From Klebsiella sp. WP3-W18-ESBL-02 (GTDB taxonomy: Bacteria; Pseudomonadota; Gammaproteobacteria; Enterobacterales; Enterobacteriaceae), in assembly GCF_014168815.1 (NCBI RefSeq), contig NZ_AP021972.1, positions 1,426,001-1,490,000 of the forward strand: DNA of 64,000 bases, in the 5' to 3' direction. The notes beneath the pieces are model-generated. The model had not been told where the DNA came from. It searched no databases and saw only the letters and a list, made by a program, of their open reading frames with translations. The position numbers and the translations under genes were made by a program. This document shows positions 57,634-64,000 of the stretch, piece by piece. The first letter of the stretch is position 1; every line of letters starts with the position of its first letter.

Positions 57634-59361
57634 TTAGCAGATTGTTTTTTCTTCAATGAACTTGTTCACCAACGCCAGCAGTTCGTCTGTGGTCGGTTGA
57701 GCAAGCGCTTGCTCTGCTAATACCTTCGCATCTTCGAAGTTCGTGTTACGGATAATCTTCTTAATGCGCGGGATAGAAATGGCGCTCATAGAGAATTCGT
57801 CCAGACCCATCCCCAGCAACAGAAGTGTAGCACGTTCGTCGCCTGCAAGCTCACCACACATGCCAGTCCATTTGCCTTCAGCATGAGAAGCATCAATAAC
57901 TTGCTTGATCAAAGTGAGGACAGACGGTGACATCGGCTGGTAAAGATGTGAAATCATATCATTACCACGGTCAACTGCCAGAGTATACTGCGTTAAATCA
58001 TTGGTACCGATACTAAAGAAATCAACTTCTTTGGCTAAATGACGCGCAATGGTCGCTGCGGCTGGGGTTTCCACCATCACACCGATCTCAATGGATTCGT
58101 CAAATGCTTTACCTTCGCTACGCAGTTCCGCTTTGTAGATTTCAATCTCTTTCTTCAGTGCGCGCACTTCTTCAACAGAGATGATCATCGGGAACATAAT
58201 ACGCAGCTTACCGAAAGCAGAAGCACGCAGGATTGCGCGAACCTGGTCACGCAGGATCTCTTTACGATCCATTGCGATACGCACGGCACGCCAGCCCAGG
58301 AACGGGTTCTCTTCTTTCGGGAAGTTCATGTACGGCAGCTCTTTGTCGCCACCGATGTCCATGGTGCGGACGATGACCGCCTGAGAGCCACAGGCTTCAG
58401 CAACGGCTTTGTACGCGGCAAACTGCTCTTCTTCAGTCGGCAGCGCATCGCGGTCCATGAACAGGAATTCAGTGCGGTACAGGCCTACGCCTTCCGCGCC
58501 GTTACGCTCAGCACCGTCGATATCACGCACGGTACCGATGTTGGCGCAAACTTCAACCTGGTGGCCATCAAGGGTGATTGCCGGCAGATCTTTCAGTTTT
58601 GCCAGTTCGGCTTTCTCGGAGGCAACCTGTTCCTGTACAGCGCGAAGTTTTTCAATTTCTTCGTTTGTTGGGTTGACGTAAACCAGATTGTTTACGGCAT
58701 CCAGAATCAGATAGTCGCCATTTTTCACCTGAGTGGTGACGCTGCCGGTACCCACGATTGCCGGCAGTTCCAGGGAACGTGCCATGATGGAGGTGTGGGA
58801 AGTACGGCCACCGACGTCAGTGATAAAGCCCAGCACCTTCTTCAGGTTCAGCTGTGCGGTTTCAGACGGCGTCAGGTCTGCGGCAACCAGGATAACTTCG
58901 TCCTGAATCGCGCTCAGGTCAATAATCGCCAGACCCAGGATGTTGCGCAGCAGGCGCTTACCGATGTCACGTACGTCAGCCGCACGTTCTTTCAGGTATT
59001 CATCATCCAGTTCTTCCAGGGCAGTCGCCTGACCTTCGATAACTTCATGCGCAGCTGCATCAGCCGTCATGTTCTTATCTTTAATCAGGGCTATGATTTC
59101 CTGCTCCAGCTCCTCATCTTCGAGCAGCATGATATGCCCTTCGAAGATGGCTTCTTTTTCTTCACCGAAAGTTTCGCCAGCTTTAGTTTTGATAGCTTCG
59201 AGCTGCGCGGACGCTTTAGAACGACCGCTCAGAAAACGCTCAACTTCCTGCTCAACCTTATCGGCAGAAATTTTCTTCCGGTCGATGACAATTTCATCTT
59301 CTTTCAGCAGCAATGCTTTACCGAAAGCGATACCCGGGGATGCTAAAATGCCTGAAATCAT
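57634..59361 (-). CDS. ptsI: PTS enzyme I
   Basis: Enzyme I takes phosphate from PEP and gives it to HPr. The 575 residues equal E. coli EI. The phospho-His sits in GGRTSHTSIMAR, and the PEP-binding half contains GLYRTEFLFMDR, DIGGDKELPYM and GMCGELAGDERATLLLLGMG. It follows ptsH by 45 bases. Confidence 0.99.
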   Translation of the reverse strand: MISGILASPGIAFGKALLLKEDEIVIDRKKISADKVEQEVERFLSGRSKASAQLEAIKTKAGETFGEEKEAIFEGHIMLLEDEELEQEIIALIKDKNMTADAAAHEVIEGQATALEELDDEYLKERAADVRDIGKRLLRNILGLAIIDLSAIQDEVILVAADLTPSETAQLNLKKVLGFITDVGGRTSHTSIMARSLELPAIVGTGSVTTQVKNGDYLILDAVNNLVYVNPTNEEIEKLRAVQEQVASEKAELAKLKDLPAITLDGHQVEVCANIGTVRDIDGAERNGAEGVGLYRTEFLFMDRDALPTEEEQFAAYKAVAEACGSQAVIVRTMDIGGDKELPYMNFPKEENPFLGWRAVRIAMDRKEILRDQVRAILRASAFGKLRIMFPMIISVEEVRALKKEIEIYKAELRSEGKAFDESIEIGVMVETPAAATIARHLAKEVDFFSIGTNDLTQYTLAVDRGNDMISHLYQPMSPSVLTLIKQVIDASHAEGKWTGMCGELAGDERATLLLLGMGLDEFSMSAISIPRIKKIIRNTNFEDAKVLAEQALAQPTTDELLALVNKFIEEKTIC

Positions 59362-59406
59362 AACCCTACCTTACTTGTGACTGATATTTAAAAGAACTCG
59401 TTGAAC

Positions 59407-59664
59407 TTACTCGAGTTCAGCCATCAGTTTAACCAGATGCTCAACTGCTTTCTGCTCGTCTTCACCTTCTGCGGACAGGGTAACAACGGTACCCTGAGTC
59501 AGGCCCAGAGTTTGCAGTTTGAACAGGCTTTTCGCGCTAGCGCTTTTGCCGTTGGAGGTCACAGTGATCTCAGAAGTGAAGCCTTTCGCTTCTTTAACAA
59601 ACTGAGCAGCAGGGCGGGTATGCAGACCGTTCGGAGCGGTAATGGTAACTTCTTGCTGGAACAT
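59407..59664 (-). CDS. ptsH: PTS phosphocarrier protein HPr
   Basis: HPr relays phosphate from enzyme I to all EIIA domains. The 85 residues equal E. coli HPr: MFQQEVTITAPNGLHTRPAAQ with the active His15, and the NGKSASAKSLFKLQ segment with Ser46. It heads the ptsHI-crr operon. Confidence 0.99.
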   Translation of the reverse strand: MFQQEVTITAPNGLHTRPAAQFVKEAKGFTSEITVTSNGKSASAKSLFKLQTLGLTQGTVVTLSAEGEDEQKAVEHLVKLMAELE

Positions 59665-59700
59665 TATATTTCCCCAACTTATAGGTTTAGTGTTGTGGAA

Positions 59701-59730
59701 CTAAAGTCTAGCCTGGTGGCTAGACTTTAG
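59701..59730 (-). repeat. 13-bp inverted repeat in the ptsH leader
   Basis: CTAAAGTCTAGCC-TGGT-GGCTAGACTTTAG is a perfect hairpin about 36 bases before the ptsH ATG. The stem end can pair instead with TTTAG at 59686-59690, giving an alternative structure nearer the ribosome site. No T-run follows, so it is not a terminator. Confidence 0.8.
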
Positions 59731-59836
59731 CCTGTATTACTCAATTCAAGCGACGTCCACAAATCAGCGCTACCATCGGCGACAAACCTTCCGACGCAGA
59801 CGCTTCTGGCCTTTGACGTTTCGCTTATCATTAAAC

Positions 59837-59885
59837 ATTATGCCGCGAAAGCAGGATTTGAACCAAATCATAAAATCGATTCAGC
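59837..59885 (-). promoter_or_regulatory. ptsH P0-type promoter with Cra (FruR) site
   Basis: On the minus strand GCTGAATCGATTTT (plus 59872-59885) fits the Cra consensus TGAATCGNTT. Downstream TGGTTC and CATAAT (plus 59860-59865 and 59837-59842) are 17 bases apart and form a promoter whose start would be near 59830. The arrangement follows E. coli ptsH P0. Confidence 0.7.
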
Positions 59886-59950
59886 ACAGGAAAACCTGTA
59901 ATGAATAATTTCGCGGCTCAAAATAAATATGATGGTTAAATACCAGACCT

Positions 59951-59988
59951 AAGGAGGTGAAGCAATGCCAGGGGGGGTAAAAGTTTGA
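59951..59988 (+). CDS. possible 7-codon peptide with perfect Shine-Dalgarno
   Basis: AAGGAGGTGA at 59951-59960, almost full complementarity to the 16S tail, lies 4 bases before ATG at 59965. The frame reads MPGGVKV and stops at TGA 59986-59988, 11 bases before a strong terminator. It could be a leader peptide or a short translated RNA. No promoter is certain. Confidence 0.35.
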
Positions 59989-59998
59989 CGTACGCCAC

Positions 59999-60026
59999 AA
60001 AAAAGCACCCGGCTGGGTGCTTTTTT
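59999..60026. terminator. bidirectional terminator after cysK
   Basis: A perfect 12-bp stem AAAAAAGCACCC/GGGTGCTTTTTT with loop GGCT ends 22 bases from the cysK stop. Confidence 0.93.
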
Positions 60027-60048
60027 ACACGATTTTAACGCACTGGCA

Positions 60049-61020
60049 TTACTGTTGCAGTTCTTTCTCGGTGAAGAGATCTGCAAATAACGCGGTGCTC
60101 AAATAGCGTTCACCCGAAGACGGTAGGATAACCACAATATTCTTATTGGTAAAGGTTTCATCTTCCTGAAGTTTCAGCGCGGCGGCAACGGCAGCACCGG
60201 AAGAGATACCGGCCAGAATACCTTCTTCTTCCATCAGACGACGTGCGGTAGAAATGGCTTCTTCATTGGTGATGGCGACCACTTTGTCGATCAGTTTCAG
60301 ATCGAGGTTGCCGGGAATGAAGCCCGCGCCGATCCCCTGGATCTTGTGTGGGCCTGGCTTCAGCTCTTCACCTGCCAGCGCCTGCGCGATGACCGGAGAA
60401 TCGGTTGGTTCAACGGCCACGGAGATGAGATCCGTTTTGCCCTTGGTGCCTTTAATATAACGCGTGACGCCGGTAAGAGTACCGCCGGTGCCGACGCCTG
60501 CAATGAATACGTCAACCTGGCCGTCGGTATCTTCCCAGATTTCCGGGCCGGTGGTTTTTTCGTGGATTTCCGGGTTCGCCGGGTTGCTGAACTGTTGCAA
60601 CAACAGGTATTTTTCCGGATTGCTGGCGACGATCTCTTCCGCTTTCTGGATTGCGCCCTTCATGCCTTTCGCACCTTCGGTCAGCACCAGATTGGCGCCC
60701 AGCGCTTTCAGCAGCTTACGGCGTTCAATACTCATGGTTTCCGGCATGGTCAGCGTCAGTTTGTAACCGCGAGCGGCGGCGACGTAGGCCAGAGCGATCC
60801 CAGTGTTGCCGCTGGTCGGTTCAACCAGTTCAACGCCCGGTTTCAGTACGCCACGTTTTTCGGCATCCCAAATCATATTGGCACCGATACGGCATTTGAC
60901 GCTGAAGCTCGGGTTACGTGATTCAACCTTCGCCAGAATGCGCCCGTTACCGATGCGGTTCAGTCGTACCAGCGGCGTATGACCGATAGTCAGGGAGTTA
61001 TCTTCAAAAATCTTACTCAT
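60049..61020 (-). CDS. cysK: cysteine synthase A (O-acetylserine sulfhydrylase A)
   Basis: CysK makes cysteine from O-acetylserine and sulfide. The 323 residues equal E. coli CysK. The PLP lysine is K42 in NPSFSVKCRIG, with TSGNTGIALAYVAA and GISSGAAVAAA at the cofactor phosphate. It is a paralogue of cysM in the same window. The leader is preceded by AAGGACAGGCC. Confidence 0.99.
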   Translation of the reverse strand: MSKIFEDNSLTIGHTPLVRLNRIGNGRILAKVESRNPSFSVKCRIGANMIWDAEKRGVLKPGVELVEPTSGNTGIALAYVAAARGYKLTLTMPETMSIERRKLLKALGANLVLTEGAKGMKGAIQKAEEIVASNPEKYLLLQQFSNPANPEIHEKTTGPEIWEDTDGQVDVFIAGVGTGGTLTGVTRYIKGTKGKTDLISVAVEPTDSPVIAQALAGEELKPGPHKIQGIGAGFIPGNLDLKLIDKVVAITNEEAISTARRLMEEEGILAGISSGAAVAAALKLQEDETFTNKNIVVILPSSGERYLSTALFADLFTEKELQQ

Positions 61021-61168
61021 GGCCTGTCCTTAACTGTATGAAATTTGGGGTGCTGGACCAGCATACCTGCTTAAAGATTCTGCGGAAGTAAGGATTTCGC
61101 ATATCTATATACTGAAGGGAAATAATGGCTATCGTGATGGAATAAGGCAAGGCATAACGGGAAACGGC

Positions 61169-61243
61169 AGGCCGGATAAGCGCAGCGCCATCCGGCAGAG
61201 CCCATACACGTTGCCGGATGGCGCTGCGCTTATCCGGCCTACA
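61169..61243. repeat. REP/BIME pair between cysK and cysZ
   Basis: AGGCCGGATAAGCGCAGCGCC...ATCCGGC and GCCGGATGGCGCTGCGC...TTATCCGGCC are near-perfect opposed REP units, the best preserved copy here. Confidence 0.9.
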
Positions 61244-61275
61244 ACGTCAGTTAAGCATTACGCCTGAAAGTGAGG

Positions 61276-62034
61276 TTATTTCCACATCGCGTGTTTATCG
61301 CGATAGCAGTCCACCCACATCGCCGTCGCGCCGCAAATCGCCACCGGAATAATCACCAGGTTAAGCACCGGGATCAGGGTGAACAGGCTGGTCAGCGCGC
61401 CAAACTGCATGTTAGTGACCTTACGGGTGCGCAGCGCTTCACGCATAGTTTTAAACGGTACCTTGTGGTTATCGAACGGATAGTCGCAGTACTGAATCGC
61501 CAGCATCCAGGCGCTGAACAGGAACCACAGCACCGGCGCGACCGTCTGGCCGATGCCCGGAATAAAGTACAGCAGCAGCACGACGGCGCGCGGCAGATAC
61601 CACGCCAGCTTTTGCCATTCGCGTTTCATGATGCGGGGCAGGTCTTTCATAATACCGACAATACCGGTGTCCGGCGGGGTGGCGCCGGTTAAGCGCGCCT
61701 CTAACTGCTCGGCCAGCAGACCGTTAAACGGCGCGGCTATCCAGTTGGCGATGGTTGAGAAGAAATAGCCGAAAACCAGCAGAATTGAAATCACGATCAC
61801 CGGCCAAAGCAGATAGCTCAGCCACTGCAGCCAGTCGGGAATACGCCCCATCAGCGAGGGGATCCAGCTCTCCAGCTTGCTGAACAGCCACCAGAAGGCG
61901 CCGCCCATCAGCACAATATTGACCAACAGCGGTAAGATGACGAATCGGCGAATGCCCGGCAAGCCGATCAGTTTCCAGCCCTGAGAGAAATAGTAAACGC
62001 CGCTGCGTGCGGCAGGGGTGGACGATGAAACCAT
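61276..62034 (-). CDS. cysZ: sulfate transporter CysZ
   Basis: CysZ imports sulfate with high affinity at the inner membrane for assimilation. The 252 residues match E. coli CysZ (253 aa), with GIRRFVILPLLVNIVLMGG, four membrane segments, ANWIAAPFNGLLAEQLEARL and the end CYRDKHAMWK. The start at 62034 (MVSSSTPAARSG) is the conserved one; an ATT-rich upstream extension to 62106 is not conserved. Confidence 0.97.
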   Translation of the reverse strand: MVSSSTPAARSGVYYFSQGWKLIGLPGIRRFVILPLLVNIVLMGGAFWWLFSKLESWIPSLMGRIPDWLQWLSYLLWPVIVISILLVFGYFFSTIANWIAAPFNGLLAEQLEARLTGATPPDTGIVGIMKDLPRIMKREWQKLAWYLPRAVVLLLYFIPGIGQTVAPVLWFLFSAWMLAIQYCDYPFDNHKVPFKTMREALRTRKVTNMQFGALTSLFTLIPVLNLVIIPVAICGATAMWVDCYRDKHAMWK

Positions 62035-62264
62035 GGTCAGGTGAAGCTCCTTTGTCTGACTACATTGAAAAGACGACACTATATTAGCGAGTTGTTGGAC
62101 AATCACCAGTTAAGAAATGTTCGAAAAACAAGCAAAAAGTACGATTTAACGCATCTTTCTGCGGTGAATGTCATGTGCACACTTGCACTTGACGTGATGG
62201 GCAAATACTCTTAGTGAGTAAATGTTTGCCGTGGTGGCAAGGTGTTAGAACAACAGAGAATATA

Positions 62265-63287
62265 ATGATGCAGGATTTGCGTCTGATATTAATCATTGTT
62301 GGCGCGATCGCCATACTCGCTTTACTGGTTCATGGTTTCTGGACGAGCCGTAAAGAGCGTTCCTCGATGTTCCGCGATCGCCCAATCAAGCGTATGAAGT
62401 CTCGCGATGCCGACGATGAGTCGGAAGACGACGTTGATGACAATGTTGAAGGCGTGGGTGAAGTTCGTGTCCACAAGGTTAATCACGCCCCTGGGGCCGC
62501 TGGGGAGCATGAAGCCCCCCGTCACGCGCCTCAACACCAGTACCAGCCGCCTTACGAGCGACAGGCTCCTCAGCCTGTGCGTCCGCAAGAGCCGGTACCG
62601 CAGCCGCCCGTTCAACAGCCTTATCAGCCTGCTCAGCACGCTCCGGTGCCACCGACGCAGCCTGTGCAGCAGCCCGTGCGCCCGCCGGTTGTCGAACAAC
62701 CGCAGCCCGTGCCGCCGGTACATCAGCCTCAGCCTGTTGCTCCGCAGCCGCACGTTGCCGCGCCGGTAGCAGCGCCGACGGCCCAGCCGCAGCCGGTGCA
62801 GCCGCCGCAGCCAGAACCGGTTGCACAGCCAGCGCCAGAACCCGCCGAACCGGTTAAGCCGGAGCGCAAAGAGACGGTCATCGTCATGAACGTGTCCGCT
62901 CACCAGGGCTCATACATTAACGGTGAACTGCTGCTCAACAGCATTCAACAGGCCGGATTCAAGTTTGGCGATATGAACATCTTCCATCGCCATCTCAGCC
63001 CGGACGGAAGCGGCCCGGCGCTGTTTAGCCTGGCGAATATGCTCAAGCCGGGGACGTTTGATCCGGACAACATGAGCGATATGCAAACGCCAGGCGTGAC
63101 TATCTTCATGCAGGTGCCGGGCTACGGTGATGAGCTGCAAAACTTCAAGCTGATGCTCCAGTCGGCACAGTATATTGCCGATGAAGTCGGCGGCGTGGTG
63201 CTCGACGATCAGCGTCGGATGATGACCCCGCAAAAGCTGCGCGAGTATCAGGATCGTATTCGCGAAGTGAAAGACGCCAACGCCTGA
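62265..63287 (+). CDS. zipA: cell division protein ZipA
   Basis: ZipA anchors and bundles FtsZ at the division ring. The 340 residues hold an N-terminal membrane segment (MMQDLRLILIIVGAIAILALLVHGFW, residues 1-26, with the anchor at 6-24), a charged stretch, a long Pro/Gln-rich linker at about 85-205, and a C-terminal FtsZ-binding domain (NGELLLNSIQQAGF to REVKDANA). The linker is longer than in E. coli (328 aa total). The start at 62265 is the MMQD start of E. coli. Confidence 0.97.
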   Translation: MMQDLRLILIIVGAIAILALLVHGFWTSRKERSSMFRDRPIKRMKSRDADDESEDDVDDNVEGVGEVRVHKVNHAPGAAGEHEAPRHAPQHQYQPPYERQAPQPVRPQEPVPQPPVQQPYQPAQHAPVPPTQPVQQPVRPPVVEQPQPVPPVHQPQPVAPQPHVAAPVAAPTAQPQPVQPPQPEPVAQPAPEPAEPVKPERKETVIVMNVSAHQGSYINGELLLNSIQQAGFKFGDMNIFHRHLSPDGSGPALFSLANMLKPGTFDPDNMSDMQTPGVTIFMQVPGYGDELQNFKLMLQSAQYIADEVGGVVLDDQRRMMTPQKLREYQDRIREVKDANA

Positions 63288-63316
63288 TTCGGCGCGTGCG
63301 TTTTCAACCCCTCCTG

Positions 63317-63341
63317 AACCCCCGCCTGTCGGGGGTTTTTT
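63317..63341 (+). terminator. terminator after zipA
   Basis: AACCCCCG-CCTGT-CGGGGGTT is followed by a T-run. It lies between zipA and ligA, 18 bases before the ligA ATG. Confidence 0.88.
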
Positions 63342-63358
63342 ATCATTGATGGTGTGAT

Positions 63359-64000
63359 ATGCAATCTATAGAACAACGACTGAATGAACTGCGAGCGACG
63401 CTTCGCCATCATGAATATCTGTACCACGTTCTGGATGCGCCGGAGCTACCGGACGCCGAGTACGACCGCCTGATGCGCGAGCTGCGCGAGCTGGAAGCGC
63501 AGCATCCGCAGTTAGTTACCGCTGACTCACCGACCCAGCGCGTCGGCGCTGAGCCGCTGGGCGCCTTTAGCCAGATTCGTCATGAAGTGCCGATGCTGTC
63601 GCTGGATAACGTGTTTGATGAAGAGAGTTTCCTCGCCTTCAACAAACGCGTGCAGGACCGCCTCAACAGCAGCGACAAGCTGACCTGGTGCTGTGAACTG
63701 AAGCTCGACGGGCTGGCGGTGAGCATTCTTTATGAAAACGGCGTGCTGGTCAGCGCCGCCACGCGCGGTGATGGCACTACCGGGGAGGACATTACCTCTA
63801 ACGTGCGTACCATCCGTGCGATCCCGCTGAAGCTGCACGGCGACAACATTCCGGCGCGGCTGGAAGTCCGTGGTGAAGTGTTCCTGCCGCAGGCCGGGTT
63901 CGAAAAGATCAACGAAGACGCCCGCCGGACCGGCAGCAAGGTGTTTGCCAACCCGCGTAACGCGGCGGCCGGTTCGCTGCGCCAGCTGGACCCGCGCATC
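63359..64000 (+). CDS. ligA: NAD-dependent DNA ligase LigA (3' truncated by window edge)
   Basis: LigA seals nicks in replication and repair using NAD. The frame from ATG 63359 runs open to the window end (214 residues of about 671). The Ia domain (HHEYLYHVLDAPELPDAEYDRL) and the start of the adenylation domain are present, with the AMP-accepting K115 in CCELKLDGLAV and TRGDGTTGEDIT. The sequence is highly similar to E. coli LigA. Confidence 0.98.
   Translation, partial: MQSIEQRLNELRATLRHHEYLYHVLDAPELPDAEYDRLMRELRELEAQHPQLVTADSPTQRVGAEPLGAFSQIRHEVPMLSLDNVFDEESFLAFNKRVQDRLNSSDKLTWCCELKLDGLAVSILYENGVLVSAATRGDGTTGEDITSNVRTIRAIPLKLHGDNIPARLEVRGEVFLPQAGFEKINEDARRTGSKVFANPRNAAAGSLRQLDPRI

Larger units (their letters stand above)
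59665..60048. other. 384-bp region between ptsH and cysK
   Basis: It contains the ptsH leader hairpin, a ptsH promoter with Cra site, a 7-codon frame with a very strong ribosome site on the plus strand, and the cysK terminator, each listed separately. Confidence 0.75.

Noticed and set aside
56835..57659. Plus-strand frame of 274 codons across the pdxK downstream gene and crr
   Set aside because: It runs through a strong terminator at 57042-57070 and is antisense to crr. The coupled 79-aa frame in another phase is better supported.
58039..59346. Open frame of 435 codons antisense to ptsI
   Set aside because: Shadow of a highly expressed gene with strong codon bias; composition unlike a real protein.

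Overview
The window is about 64 kb of enterobacterial chromosome. Protein sequences, gene order, REP/BIME repeats and regulator sites match the Escherichia coli segment from yfgG/yfgF through ppx-ppk, purMN, upp-uraA, hda, bepA, dapA-bamC-purC, dapE, acrD, aegA, maeB, hemF, cysPTWAM, crr-ptsI-ptsH, cysK, cysZ and zipA to ligA. It is not E. coli itself. Several genes typical of that backbone are missing and small accessory blocks lie between conserved neighbours. A beta-glucoside kinase very like Klebsiella BglK points to the Klebsiella/Enterobacter/Citrobacter/Kluyvera part of Enterobacteriaceae. The genus cannot be fixed by eye. No tRNA, rRNA, CRISPR array, prophage or intact insertion sequence was seen.

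Layout: (1) 1-1192, the 3' part of a LysR regulator, an AT-rich gap and the small membrane protein YfgG. (2) 1545-9401, c-di-GMP phosphodiesterase PdeA (YfgF) behind an FNR-type promoter, convergent with ppx-ppk, then purMN. (3) 9688-12021, an accessory beta-glucoside kinase plus 6-phospho-beta-glucosidase pair with CRP-like and AscG-like sites. (4) 12208-15005, upp-uraA and hda. (5) 15124-19892, an accessory locus of an M17 aminopeptidase, a glycosylasparaginase and a PTS EIIC, divergent from a protein that looks like an IS481 transposase turned into a DNA-binding regulator. This is the best candidate for an undescribed system: possible uptake and breakdown of glycosylated asparagine or glycopeptides. 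(6) 19889-32759, arsC-like yfgD, bepA, perM, bcp, gcvR, dapA-bamC, purC, ypfJ, tmcA, ypfH, ypfN, dapE and yffB. (7) 33116-47742, ypfM, acrD, aegA, nudK, ypfG, maeB, amiA-hemF, ypeA-yfeZ, yfeY and yfeX. (8) 47703-48280, a yefM-yoeB toxin-antitoxin pair whose toxin has an unusual C-terminal extension. (9) 48527-64000, sulfate/thiosulfate uptake and cysteine synthesis (cysPTWA, cysM, cysK, cysZ), the ptsJ/pdxK vitamin B6 pair, the general PTS (ptsH, ptsI, crr), zipA and the start of ligA.

Functional themes are nucleotide supply (purM, purN, purC, upp, uraA; PurR boxes at purM and purC), envelope upkeep (bepA, bamC, amiA, zipA, acrD), cysteine biosynthesis, and carbon uptake through the PTS with CRP and Cra control. 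Regulatory signals that could be read directly include two PurR boxes, an FNR box, a BaeR box, CRP-like sites, a Cra site at ptsH, the UTP-sensing T-tract at upp and a CTG start for hda. All functional statements rest on recognising family sequences by eye; no database search was run.
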